The position numbers and the translations under genes were made by a program. From Terrisporobacter glycolicus ATCC 14880 = DSM 1288 (lineage in GTDB: Bacteria > Bacillota > Clostridia > Peptostreptococcales > Peptostreptococcaceae): a stretch of DNA of 64,000 nt. The stretch spans positions 2,418,001-2,482,000 of the forward strand of contig NZ_CP117523.1 of assembly GCF_036812735.1 (NCBI RefSeq), given 5' to 3'. Below, piece by piece: positions 1 to 8,820 of this stretch; position 1 is the stretch's first letter; each line of letters starts with the position of its first letter. Under the pieces are notes generated by a model. That model saw only the letters and a list, made by a program, of their open reading frames with translations. It was not told the origin of the DNA and searched no databases.

Positions 1-543
1 AACTGTTATAAGTACGATTGTTCCTAAAAATAAATTTGATGGTGAAGCAAAGTCGGCTGCTCCTACACCACCTGCAAAATAATTAACTCCAGTTGGTAAA
101 AGTGCGATTCCCATAGTTAAAACTACTATCCCTGTAACTACTGGCGGGAAATATTTTCTTATATGCTTTAATACTAATCCACCCACTAATATCTGAAATA
201 GTGCTCCTATTAAGCAAGCTCCTAATATTCCCTCTATCCCATATTTAACACCTATTGCTGTAGCAGCAGGTACAAAACCAAAACTAGTTCCCATTACTAT
301 AGGAAGCTTTGCTCCTATTGGCCCAAGTGGATAACATTGTATTAATGTTACTATACCAGATACAAACATGGCACATTGTATTAACAATGCCTTTGTAGAT
401 GCATCCAGGCTTAAAACATTTGAAATTATTATAAGTGGCGTAACATTTCCTACAAACATTGCCAAGATATGTTGCAAACCTAACGGTATTGCTTCTGTTA
501 ATTTAGGTCTTCCGTCTAGCTGATAAATTACTTTCTTGTTCAT
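1..543 (-). CDS. Xanthine/uracil-type nucleobase permease (N-terminal part, cut by window start)
   Basis: This is a nucleobase:cation symporter-2 (NAT) permease that imports a purine or pyrimidine base across the cytoplasmic membrane. Only the first 181 codons are in the window; the C-terminal half lies beyond base 1. The ATG at 541-543 follows a GGGGAGA ribosome binding site. The N-terminus carries the family signature GLQHILAMFVGNVTP, and MGTSFGFVPA follows near residue 90, as in xanthine permeases. Several hydrophobic helices alternate with short loops. Xanthine is more likely than uracil as substrate, judged only from these motifs. Confidence 0.85.
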   Translation of the reverse strand, partial: MNKKVIYQLDGRPKLTEAIPLGLQHILAMFVGNVTPLIIISNVLSLDASTKALLIQCAMFVSGIVTLIQCYPLGPIGAKLPIVMGTSFGFVPAATAIGVKYGIEGILGACLIGALFQILVGGLVLKHIRKYFPPVVTGIVVLTMGIALLPTGVNYFAGGVGAADFASPSNLFLGTIVLITV

Positions 544-608
544 AAAACTCTCCCCTAATCAAAACTAAATTATATATTTTCATATTATCGTTCGTCTTTT
601 CAGTTTTA

Positions 609-637
609 ATTATATACGCTACTCCAAATTTTTACAA
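609..637 (-). promoter_or_regulatory. Promoter of the nucleobase permease
   Basis: On the minus strand a -35 TTGTAA (632-637) and -10 TATAAT (609-614) are separated by exactly 17 bp. This predicts transcription from about base 602, roughly 60 nt before the permease start. Inverted CGAAC-type words flank it (GTTCGT at 590-595 and ACGAAC at 645-650 on the plus strand). They resemble PurR box cores, but at 49 bp they are too far apart for the Bacillus PurR arrangement. I see no purine riboswitch in the leader. Confidence 0.5.
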
Positions 638-711
638 GTTTTTTACGAACTTTTTTTTATTTTTTTTATTTTTCATGCGATTTTCACCTTATATTTTATA
701 CTACATAATAA

Positions 712-740
712 AAAAATCACCTCATAAAGAGGTGATTTTT
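712..740 (-). terminator. Rho-independent terminator after the NlpC/P60 gene
   Basis: A perfect 12-bp stem (712-723 with 729-740) with a 5-nt loop and T tract lies 50 nt after the stop of the minus-strand wall hydrolase gene. Confidence 0.85.
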
Positions 741-791
741 GACAAATACACATATTTTTAAATCTACTACTACCTTTTAAATAACACTAAT

Positions 792-1982
792 CTAATAGAT
801 TATTCTTCTTCCTGTAACATATCCTTTAACATAATATGATGTTGATAATTTTTCATATTTTACGGATTTTCCTGGACTTGGTGAGTGAATAAATTTACCA
901 TTACCAACATACATGCCCACATGTCTAATAGAATTTGTTCCACTATTAAAAAATACCAAGTCACCTGCTTTTAAATTACTTTTGCTTACATGTTTTCCAT
1001 TTTTGGCTTGATCTCTAGATGTTCTATTTAAATAAATTCCTGCTTTTTTATAAGCATAATATGTAAGCCCTGAACAATCAAAAGAATTAGGTCCTGCAGC
1101 ACCATAAACATATGGTTTACCTACTTGTGCTTTAACAGTAGATAATACTTTATCAAGTTTCGAATTACTTGATGGCTTATTAGAAGATGATGAGGAAGAC
1201 GATGACGTATAACTTACTTTTATGTCATTTGAGTCTCCAGCATACACCTTTAAGTATTTAGTTGATACATATCCTGTAGTTGAACTTGATAGTTTTACCT
1301 TAGACCATCCATTACTATACGATGATATTACACCAACAACACTATTCTTTTTAATTGTTTTTTTAACACTATGTTTAGTTGAAGCACCTGATCTTACATT
1401 CAGTGCTGACGCTGTAACCTTACCTACTTTTCTTATTGAATCTGATGTAGTTGTTGATCCTGAAATTTTAGTATATTCATCAGTAATATATCTTGTTTTT
1501 CCTTTGTACTCAACCTTATACCAACCATTACTGCATCTTGATATGTATTTAAGTTTTGTTCCCTTACTTACTGTATCTACTATAGAATATTTTGTTCCAG
1601 CTCCACTTCTTATATTAACTCTACTTCCTGTAACTTGCACAGTTTTTGAACTAGAAGTTGAAGTTGAATCACCTTTTAATTTTGAATATTTATTACTTAC
1701 ATATCTAGTGCTACCTTTATATTTAACCTTATACCATCCATTACTGCATGTTGATATATATTCAAGTTTTGTTCCTTTTCTTACTGTACCTGCTATAGAA
1801 TGTTTCGTACTAGATCCTGTTCTAACATTAAGAGCATCACATGTAACTTCTACAACTTTGCTACTCCTAACTTCACTAGCTTCTACATTTTCATTTATAG
1901 CTACTGATGGCATAATGCTTGTAGCTAGCATACCTACAGCTATTCCTTTTGAAATATTTTTTGTATTTTTGTTAAAAATCAT
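792..1982 (-). CDS. Secreted peptidoglycan endopeptidase, three SH3b domains plus NlpC/P60
   Basis: This is a predicted exported cell-wall hydrolase that would cut peptide stems of peptidoglycan. An N-terminal signal peptide of about 35 residues precedes three bacterial SH3 repeats (roughly 40-105, 115-175, 190-250), each with the NVRxGxxT...GW.KVxY pattern. A serine-rich linker leads into a C-terminal NlpC/P60 domain (about 280-396). The catalytic Cys is in FDCSGL, the His in IRHVGMYVG, and a third polar His in FIHSPS. The ATG at 1980-1982 is preferred because GAGGTGA lies 10 nt upstream; a GTG at 1991 would be only 1 nt from that site. It is transcribed alone, from a promoter region holding tandem TGTAA repeats. 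Confidence 0.92.
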   Translation of the reverse strand: MIFNKNTKNISKGIAVGMLATSIMPSVAINENVEASEVRSSKVVEVTCDALNVRTGSSTKHSIAGTVRKGTKLEYISTCSNGWYKVKYKGSTRYVSNKYSKLKGDSTSTSSSKTVQVTGSRVNIRSGAGTKYSIVDTVSKGTKLKYISRCSNGWYKVEYKGKTRYITDEYTKISGSTTTSDSIRKVGKVTASALNVRSGASTKHSVKKTIKKNSVVGVISSYSNGWSKVKLSSSTTGYVSTKYLKVYAGDSNDIKVSYTSSSSSSSSNKPSSNSKLDKVLSTVKAQVGKPYVYGAAGPNSFDCSGLTYYAYKKAGIYLNRTSRDQAKNGKHVSKSNLKAGDLVFFNSGTNSIRHVGMYVGNGKFIHSPSPGKSVKYEKLSTSYYVKGYVTGRRIIY

Positions 1983-2002
1983 ATTCCACACATCACCTCA
2001 TT

Positions 2003-2048
2003 TGTAACTTTTCTGTAATTTTTGTAACCCTTTTGTAACCATTGTAGC
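2003..2048 (-). promoter_or_regulatory. Tandem OmpR-family half-sites (WalR- or Pho-like) and extended -10 upstream of the wall hydrolase
   Basis: Read on the plus strand, TGTAA-type hexamers start at 2003, 2014, 2023, 2034 and 2043. Two pairs have exactly the WalR box form, TGTWAH-N5-TGTWAH: TGTAACTTTTCTGTAAT (2003-2019) and TGTAACCCTTTTGTAAC (2023-2039). Read on the other strand they are TTACA repeats at 11-bp spacing, so a Pho-type box is also possible. WalR controls NlpC/P60 hydrolases in Bacillus, which favours that reading. An extended -10 (TGCTACAAT, minus strand, -10 at 2041-2046) would place most repeats over and just after the start site, which would suit repression. Confidence 0.5.
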
Positions 2049-2102
2049 ACAACAATAACAAAAATTTCTATATTTTTACAAAAAATAATAAATTAACAAA
2101 AT

Positions 2103-2134
2103 AATAACCCCCTATATTTGTATAGGAGGCTATT
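2103..2134 (-). terminator. Terminator after the first PAS histidine kinase
   Basis: A 9-bp core stem, CCCCCTATA (2108-2116) with TATAGGAGG (2121-2129) and a TTTG loop, extends outward with A-T pairs. It lies 30 nt past the kinase stop on the minus strand. Confidence 0.65.
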
Positions 2135-2163
2135 ACAATCTAGTATTTAAAAGCTCTTTTTAT

Positions 2164-4560
2164 TTACACACTATATATATCTGAAAATTCTATATCACAT
2201 CTTTCCACGTGCTTAAATTTTCTATCAGAATCATAGTCTTTATTATTTTCTTCTTTTAATATAATAGGAATTGTAAATGTAAACTGAGATCCTTCATTAA
2301 CCCTGCTTTTCACATGAACTTTTCCTCCATGCATTTCCACCAAGTTTTTAACTAATGATAATCCTATACCACTACCTTCACACATCCTATTAAATGAACC
2401 ATCAACTTGCCCAAACCTATCAAATATAATATCTAATTTATCCTCTGGAATACCTATACCAGTATCATAAACTGAAACAATTACATCCTTTTCAGTAGCA
2501 TTAACATCAACCTTAATACATCCATTCTCCGGTGTAAATTTTACAGCATTTGATAAAAGATTAAGCATTATTCTTTCTATCTTATCTGGATCACAAAAAG
2601 TAATCAACTCTTCAACATTTGTATCAAATATAAGATTTATATTATTATTTTTTGTGTATTCTGCCACAGAAAGAGTTATATCCTCAATTACATTTATAAT
2701 ATTTTGATTGGATGATCTTAGCTCATATACTCCTGTATCCATCTTACTTATATCTATTAAATTATTAACTAATCTTAATAATCTATAAGAGTTTTGCTTT
2801 ATATAATTAAGATGCTTCTTTAAATTTTCTACATCGATATTATTTTTTTCAATATTTTTATTAATAAGTTGCATCGTACCTATTAATATATTTATTGGTG
2901 TCCTAAATTCATGAGATATATTTGAAAAAAATTCATTTTTCACAATTTCTAATTGAACAGCTTCTTGTAATTTTCTTTTTTCTTTTTCTGTTTCTAATTT
3001 TTTTGTAATATCTCTTGCCGAAGTCACATATACTTCTTGATTAGATATGTACATGCTACTCCATTCAAGATGAACATAGTGGCCTTTCTTATGTCGAAAT
3101 CGAATAACATGTCTAGTGATCTCACCATCTTTATCTGCATAATTTTTATTTTTAAAACACTCCACCTCTTCAGGATGAACAATATCTTTTATTGGCATTG
3201 ATAATAATTCGTCTTCTGTCCAACCTAAAACATTATACCAGTTTGGACTAACTCTTTTAAAATATGTATCTTTTCCAACCATGGATACTAAATCAGCAGA
3301 AACTTTTAAGTACTGTTCTAGCTCTTTTTCAGTATACTTACGCATTTTATTTTCAACAAATACCTGATTTGAAAGCCTAACATTTTTAACAATCATGGCT
3401 ATTTTATTACATATATGTTTCATAAATTCATCATAGTTATATTTAGGTGAATTATTATTATTATAACTTAAAACTATAATTCCAATAAATTCATTACTCA
3501 ACTCTATTCTATAGTTACCTGCATAGTTCAAATCATCCATACATATTTTCTCCCAAATTGGTAAGTTTTTTATTTTTGACTTAGAGTACAGAATATTGAA
3601 ATAATTTTTATTTTTATTCGAGTATAATTCATCTATTTTACATGGTATAAATTTTAAACTTTCAAGATATTTATTAGAATTTTTTAATTTTATGAATGGT
3701 ATTAAACCTTCTTTATGATTGTCATACATAAGTATTGATAAACCATCTGCCTGGGTATGTTCTAGTATCCGTTGTCCAATATTACTTAGTATTTTCCTCA
3801 AATCAGTATTACTTCCCTTAATGTCATTGTAATCACTTTTAATTATTGTTTTATTAAAGTTCTTGTATAGGTCTTCTGATACATTTTTTGATAAATTAAT
3901 TTTTTCGGATGTAGCCACTATGTATTTAAATTTTTCATTTTCATCATATACTGGACATTTGTAACTTTTATTCCACTGAATATTATCATCAACTACAAGT
4001 TTTTCGTGAAATACTTTAGGTCTTTTATTCTCAAATACTTCTCTATTATTCACTTCAAATCCTTCACAAATTTCATTTTGCCAATAATTACTATTATATT
4101 TTCCTATAATATCTTCTCTTGTCAAATTGAACATATTTGCAAATGATTTATTAGCATATAAATACTTCCCATCCTTGTTTATCACAAACGTAGAAATCTT
4201 AATATTCTCTAAAATATCTTCTAACATTTCCATTGTATAGGGTTTTGAGTTTACTTCATTACCTACTATAAAAATACTTTTCTCATTATTAAAATATTCT
4301 ATTGTAATATTGGAATTAACTTTAACTATTTCATTAGATTTTGAACAAAAATCTAAAATTTTACTTTTATCTTCTATTTCTATAAGCTCATTTATAACAT
4401 TATTTTCTTTGCTTTTTATTATTTTTAAAATATTCAAATTTAATACATCTTCTTTAATGTAATTCAATCGTTTTAAAAAACTTTCATTACAAAAAATTAT
4501 CTCCCCGACATAGTTTAGTACAACAATATAGTCACTAATTTTATTGTATATTGATAACAT
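2164..4560 (-). CDS. Cytoplasmic multi-PAS/GAF sensor histidine kinase (orphan)
   Basis: This is a 798-residue sensor kinase with no transmembrane segment, so it should sense an internal signal. In order I see a PAS-like domain (1-100), a second PAS (110-225), a GAF-like region (about 260-400), a third PAS (about 415-535, ending in the usual TSARDIT), a HisKA phosphoacceptor helix with SHEFRTPIN, and an HATPase domain. The ATP site shows the N box LNLLSNAVKF, G1 DTGIGIP, and G2 GSGIGLSLV. The ATG at 4558-4560 has GAGGGG 7 nt upstream; a TTG six bases earlier is too close to it. No response regulator lies beside it. The tail ends in CDIEFSDIYSV, shared with the second kinase at 8.8 kb. Confidence 0.92.
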   Translation of the reverse strand: MLSIYNKISDYIVVLNYVGEIIFCNESFLKRLNYIKEDVLNLNILKIIKSKENNVINELIEIEDKSKILDFCSKSNEIVKVNSNITIEYFNNEKSIFIVGNEVNSKPYTMEMLEDILENIKISTFVINKDGKYLYANKSFANMFNLTREDIIGKYNSNYWQNEICEGFEVNNREVFENKRPKVFHEKLVVDDNIQWNKSYKCPVYDENEKFKYIVATSEKINLSKNVSEDLYKNFNKTIIKSDYNDIKGSNTDLRKILSNIGQRILEHTQADGLSILMYDNHKEGLIPFIKLKNSNKYLESLKFIPCKIDELYSNKNKNYFNILYSKSKIKNLPIWEKICMDDLNYAGNYRIELSNEFIGIIVLSYNNNNSPKYNYDEFMKHICNKIAMIVKNVRLSNQVFVENKMRKYTEKELEQYLKVSADLVSMVGKDTYFKRVSPNWYNVLGWTEDELLSMPIKDIVHPEEVECFKNKNYADKDGEITRHVIRFRHKKGHYVHLEWSSMYISNQEVYVTSARDITKKLETEKEKRKLQEAVQLEIVKNEFFSNISHEFRTPINILIGTMQLINKNIEKNNIDVENLKKHLNYIKQNSYRLLRLVNNLIDISKMDTGVYELRSSNQNIINVIEDITLSVAEYTKNNNINLIFDTNVEELITFCDPDKIERIMLNLLSNAVKFTPENGCIKVDVNATEKDVIVSVYDTGIGIPEDKLDIIFDRFGQVDGSFNRMCEGSGIGLSLVKNLVEMHGGKVHVKSRVNEGSQFTFTIPIILKEENNKDYDSDRKFKHVERCDIEFSDIYSV

Positions 4561-4746
4561 TTCCAATCCCCTCTTACCCTATTAGTAATAATTTGTCTGT
4601 ATTATTACTACATATTTTAACACATTTTTGTATTGTTTTATATAATTAGTTAAGTTACACCATATGTTGCCAATTTTTTTCAATAAATAAATCATTCTAA
4701 ATTCAAAAACTATTTTTTCTTTTATATATAGTCAAATTGAATAGTA

Positions 4747-4788
4747 AAAGGGATAGAAAGCTATCATATAATAGCTTTCTATCCCTTT
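4747..4788 (-). terminator. Strong terminator after reverse rubrerythrin
   Basis: A perfect 18-bp inverted repeat (4747-4764 with 4771-4788) has a 6-nt loop and lies 22 nt past the rubrerythrin stop. Confidence 0.9.
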
Positions 4789-4809
4789 ATTAGATTTTTT
4801 ATATTAAGC

Positions 4810-5355
4810 TTATTTTCCAAAATGTCTTTCTAATAATCCTAAGAATGCTTTACCGTGTCTAGCTTCATCTTTACACATTTCATGAACTGTATCATGTATA
4901 GCATCTAATCCTAACTCTTTAGCTCTCTTAGCTATTTTTAATTTACCTTCAGTAGCTCCATATTCTGCTTCAACTCTAGCTTCTAAGTTTTTCTTAGTAT
5001 CAGCAACAACTACTTCTCCTAATAATTCAGCAAATTTAGCAGCATGTTCTGCTTCTTCGAAAGCTATTCTCTTGTACGCTTCTGCAACTTCTGGATGTCC
5101 TTCTCTATCAGCTTGTCTTGACATAGCCAAGTACATTCCTACTTCTGTACATTCTCCAACGAAGTTAGCTCTTAACCCTTCAACTATTTCTTCGTCAATC
5201 CCTTGAGCTACACCTATTCTATGCTCGTCAGCCCAATTCATTTCACCTTTCATTTCTTCGAACTTTTCAGCTCCTACTTTACATACTGGACATACTTCTG
5301 GAGCAGTTTCTCCTTCATATATATAACCACATACTGTACAAACAAATTTTTTCAT
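4810..5355 (-). CDS. Reverse rubrerythrin (rubredoxin domain first, then diiron ferritin-like domain)
   Basis: This is a cytoplasmic peroxide- and oxygen-scavenging enzyme of anaerobes that reduces H2O2 with electrons passed through its rubredoxin iron. The rubredoxin module is N-terminal: [10 protein letters not shown] and CPVC in the first 25 residues supply the four Fe ligands. The ferritin-like four-helix domain follows from about residue 45, with diiron ligand motifs EcteVGMY, FEEAEHA and KDEARHG. In ordinary rubrerythrin this order is inverted, hence the name. At 181 residues it has the family length. The start follows GGAGG closely, and the gene is monocistronic. I found no clear PerR box upstream. 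Confidence 0.93.
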   Translation of the reverse strand: MKKFVCTVCGYIYEGETAPEVCPVCKVGAEKFEEMKGEMNWADEHRIGVAQGIDEEIVEGLRANFVGECTEVGMYLAMSRQADREGHPEVAEAYKRIAFEEAEHAAKFAELLGEVVVADTKKNLEARVEAEYGATEGKLKIAKRAKELGLDAIHDTVHEMCKDEARHGKAFLGLLERHFGK

Positions 5356-5529
5356 TTTTTATTTCCTCCATTTTTTATTTATATTCTCTTACTTTTAGTA
5401 GTCAGTTTTAAATGTTAATACTTACTTACAATTTTATATATACCCACCACTTTTTACATTAAACAGGGTTTTTGAATTTTATTTGCATAGTTACATCATA
5501 ATACATCAGATAAGTTATTTATTTTTAGC

Positions 5530-5567
5530 AAAAAAGTCACTGGAGTTATGTCTCCAATGACTTTTTT
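5530..5567 (-). terminator. Terminator after lemA
   Basis: The stem AAAAAGTCA..TGGAG pairs with CTCCA..TGACTTTTT around a 6-nt loop, with one internal mismatch, 44 nt beyond the LemA stop. Confidence 0.85.
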
Positions 5568-5610
5568 ATATAATTCATGCTTTCTTACATTAATTTTATT
5601 ATCTTTAAAT

Positions 5611-6159
5611 CTAGAATTTAACCTTAATATTTTCTCTTTCTTCAGGATTTTCCAATTCAAAAAAAGGTTCTTCCTTAAATTTAAACAAGCTTGCAATTAT
5701 ACAACTTGGCACACTTTGTACTGTTTTATTAAGATTTTTTACTGTTCCATTATAATATCTTCTTGATTTTTCAATTTCTGATTCTATATTTTGTAATTCT
5801 TTTTGTAAATTTATAAACTGATTGTCAGCTTTTAGATCTGGATAGTTTTCAGAAATCATTAATAATCTACTTAATGCATTAGATAATTCTCCTTCATATT
5901 TTGACTTATCTTCTGGAGAACTTGAAATGGCATTTCCTCTTGCCTGAACTACATTTTGCAAAGTTTCCTTTTCATGAGCTGCATATCCTTTTACTATTTC
6001 TACTAAATTAGGTATAAGGTCGTATCTTTTCTTTAAGAATACGTCTATAGTAGAAAATCCTTCTTTTACATTCATTCTAAGTGATACAAGCTTGTTGTAC
6101 GTTGCAACACCCCATATTACAATAACACCTGCTATTACTAAAATAATAATCCCCGTCAT
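5611..6159 (-). CDS. LemA family membrane-anchored protein
   Basis: This 182-residue protein has one N-terminal membrane anchor (residues 1-20, rich in Ile and Val) followed by the all-helical LemA domain. The conserved segment is KRYDLIPNLVEIVKGYAAHE, followed by an R-G-N-A-I word and SENYPDLKA. The family's biochemical role is unknown. It lies 41 nt downstream of the DUF2207 gene on the same strand with no terminator between them, the usual LemA/DUF2207 pairing, so the two are probably cotranscribed and act together at the membrane. A ribosome binding site (GGAGGTGA) precedes the ATG. Confidence 0.9.
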   Translation of the reverse strand: MTGIIILVIAGVIVIWGVATYNKLVSLRMNVKEGFSTIDVFLKKRYDLIPNLVEIVKGYAAHEKETLQNVVQARGNAISSSPEDKSKYEGELSNALSRLLMISENYPDLKADNQFINLQKELQNIESEIEKSRRYYNGTVKNLNKTVQSVPSCIIASLFKFKEEPFFELENPEERENIKVKF

Positions 6160-6200
6160 TATTTCACCTCCATTTTATTATACTTTATATTTATTTAGTT

Positions 6201-8597
6201 CTACCAACTTGAGCCTCCTCCACCACCAGAGCCTCCTCCACTAAATCCGCCACCTCCGAATCCTCCTCCTGAGCTACCAGAAGAAGTGTCTATAATGTGA
6301 CTTGCTGTGGATTCTACTTTATTTAAATCATTTACGAACATATTTAAGGCAATATAGTTATTTAATGGATAATAAGTATCATAGTAAGATGGTTGTTCCA
6401 TAGAAATATCCTTAAACTTATTGGCCCATTTTTTAGTTACTCCAAGAACTTGTGCATAAGGAAGTGTATTATAAAAATACTCTGGATCTTCTTCTAACAA
6501 AGATTCTAATCTTTCTTTTTCTGCTACTTCCATAAAGTTTCTAAATCCTACTATTTCACCTAGTAATTCTTTGCCATAATCACTTCGTTTTGGAATACAG
6601 CTACTCAATATATTTCCAATTAATGATACTACTATACTGGCTATTATTATAAGTCCATCCAAGTCAGAAAATAAAAATGGTAATCTTATTATGATTAAGT
6701 AAATAAAACTAATAACCATTACACCAATAATTTTATTATTTTTCTTAATTAATCCATGTCTTTTCTTTAATAATTGATAAAAAATTAAGTAAAATACAAG
6801 ATGTACAACTAATAATAAAATACTAAATAATATACATCCTAATACAGACCCATGATCTACCTCTCTAGCAGCCATCATACATGATATTATCGGTATTGCA
6901 GATATTATATTTAGTAAAAATCCCGCTTTTTTAGAAGCACTATCTCTAAGTTTTTTCTCATATTTAAATTCTTCAGTAACACCTTTTACTGCCTTACTTA
7001 CTTCTTCCCCAAAATAAGTTTTTAATTTTTCACCAGTTACTTTTTTACCATCACCATATTTAAATAAACTATTGAATAAATTTTTTTCATAAGGTTTATG
7101 GTTACTATCTATTTCTTTTAATTTTTCAATGGTGAACTTATTTTTTTCCTTCATAATTATTTTTATATAACCTTCACTTGCCCAATAGAATAATAATGAT
7201 GTAACTTGTGAGTTGCTAATACTTTCATTGAAACCATATGCAACTTCTGCACTATTCATAGATCTAGGCGGATAAAATTGAACCACTGGTGTTACAGGAT
7301 TTTTATCTTTAAATCTAAAATATAAAAAAACAATTATAAGTAATATTACAGGTGTTGAAAATTTAACAATATTTGCAGATACAGGCAAAGGTCTTACAAA
7401 TAAATTTTCATCTATATCAATACTTAGATTTACATCTTCGCCATCATATATAGTATTTTTATTTGTAAATATTACATTATTATCATCTTTTTCTAAATTA
7501 AATCTATCAGTACCATAATTGGCTCCTTTTTCATTAAAATCCACAGTTGCATTATTTATTAGAAAAGGAGAATTTACCTTTACTTTGAGATTTTCTAGTT
7601 TTCCATCTAAAGTTGTCTCTACTATCTTAAATACAATATCATCACTAAGCTTAGGCTCAATTGTATATGATACTTTAAAGTTATATTCATCTCTACTTTT
7701 ATCTAAAGTTATAATTCCATGTTTTTCATTGTAAGATACACTTTTATCATTTACACTCATATTTAATAAATAAAAATTTTTACCCTTTATAATGTCGAAC
7801 AGATCAATCATAATATTCTCTTCACCCGAATAGTTCTTATTTATTTTTATTTTAAAATCACGTTGTATTTCATACTTTTTGTCATCTGTAATATTGATAT
7901 CTATGAATTGCTTTTCGATTATATATGGATATTGTTTTATAGGTGCATTTTTAAAGGCTCCCTCGTTTAACATAGCATTTACTGTTATAGCATTATGAGG
8001 TTTTATAGTATTTATTGAATTTATATAAATTTTATTGTTTTTCACCTCATATTGTACATTTTTTGAATCTTTACTGCCATATTCACCATCAGTAACATTT
8101 ATTTTTTCTAAATTTGCTTTCTTTGGATAAGTAATTGTTGAAGTGAAATTTTCAATTTTCGTGTCCCATTGATCTCCCAAGACGTTTAAATAAATATAGT
8201 CACCTTCTGGCTTTTCCTCGTTATAGTTTTCCATGGTGTATGTTATTTTATAAGTTTTATCACCACTTATCGTTTCGTCTTCATCACCTATCTTTATCTT
8301 CATGTCAAATGAGTCTTCTATTTCATAAGGTGCACCTTCTACAGATACGTCTTTTATATTGTAATCTTCTAATCGCGTAGATGTGGGTATATTTCTAATA
8401 ATTCCATGACGTTCTTCATTAAAATATACATCTATAGTCTCCGTTATCTTAAATTCCCTTTTGTCATTTATATCCACATTTACATACATATTTTTTATAT
8501 AATAACCATTGTCTTGTGCATAAACCCTAAACGAAGATATGTTAATAGATATTACTATCAGAACCAAAAATAATACTATTTTTTTAAATCTTATCAC
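6201..8597 (-). CDS. DUF2207 domain membrane protein with Gly-rich C-terminus
   Basis: This is a 798-residue membrane protein of unknown function. A signal peptide (1-26, ending VYA) precedes a long outside DUF2207 region (about 30-400). A first membrane helix lies near 410-430, a cytoplasmic stretch follows, then about four more helices between 580 and 690. The C-terminal 25 residues are almost only Gly, Ser and Phe and end in SSW, a tail common in this family. The GTG at 8595-8597 is chosen because AGGAGG lies 8 nt upstream and the signal peptide begins directly after it. A more upstream start would add a charged leader. It forms an operon with lemA. Confidence 0.85.
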   Translation of the reverse strand: MIRFKKIVLFLVLIVISINISSFRVYAQDNGYYIKNMYVNVDINDKREFKITETIDVYFNEERHGIIRNIPTSTRLEDYNIKDVSVEGAPYEIEDSFDMKIKIGDEDETISGDKTYKITYTMENYNEEKPEGDYIYLNVLGDQWDTKIENFTSTITYPKKANLEKINVTDGEYGSKDSKNVQYEVKNNKIYINSINTIKPHNAITVNAMLNEGAFKNAPIKQYPYIIEKQFIDINITDDKKYEIQRDFKIKINKNYSGEENIMIDLFDIIKGKNFYLLNMSVNDKSVSYNEKHGIITLDKSRDEYNFKVSYTIEPKLSDDIVFKIVETTLDGKLENLKVKVNSPFLINNATVDFNEKGANYGTDRFNLEKDDNNVIFTNKNTIYDGEDVNLSIDIDENLFVRPLPVSANIVKFSTPVILLIIVFLYFRFKDKNPVTPVVQFYPPRSMNSAEVAYGFNESISNSQVTSLLFYWASEGYIKIIMKEKNKFTIEKLKEIDSNHKPYEKNLFNSLFKYGDGKKVTGEKLKTYFGEEVSKAVKGVTEEFKYEKKLRDSASKKAGFLLNIISAIPIISCMMAAREVDHGSVLGCILFSILLLVVHLVFYLIFYQLLKKRHGLIKKNNKIIGVMVISFIYLIIIRLPFLFSDLDGLIIIASIVVSLIGNILSSCIPKRSDYGKELLGEIVGFRNFMEVAEKERLESLLEEDPEYFYNTLPYAQVLGVTKKWANKFKDISMEQPSYYDTYYPLNNYIALNMFVNDLNKVESTASHIIDTSSGSSGGGFGGGGFSGGGSGGGGGSSW

Positions 8598-8719
8598 CCA
8601 TGCCCCCTCCTTTTTATCTCTTACTAAATATAGTAACATAGTTCAAATAAAGGGTATATCTTTTTTATAATATACTTTTCTCCCACCAATTTTTATTTTA
8701 AATTAGAGGTATAATAAAA

Positions 8720-8769
8720 AAATAGAGGAGTATGTTATACAAACAACAACGTCATATACTCCTCTATTT
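8720..8769 (-). terminator. Terminator after the second PAS histidine kinase
   Basis: The stem AAATAGAGGAGTATG (8720-8734) pairs with catATACTCCTCTATTT around a long AC-rich loop. It lies about 50 nt past the kinase stop on the minus strand. Confidence 0.8.
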
Positions 8770-8820
8770 TTATTCAATAATTTATATTTATCATTCCAAA
8801 AAATGTTTTCACACCAAGTA

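Noticed and set aside
544-720. Purine riboswitch upstream of the permease
   Set aside because: The conserved loop sequences of that riboswitch are absent; only a normal promoter and short leader are seen.
1222-2007. Long plus-strand open frame opposite the NlpC/P60 gene
   Set aside because: It is the antisense of the repetitive SH3b coding sequence; no ribosome site, and composition mirrors the real gene.
5356-5529. PerR box upstream of reverse rubrerythrin
   Set aside because: No sequence close to the TTATAATTATTATAA consensus was found in the leader.
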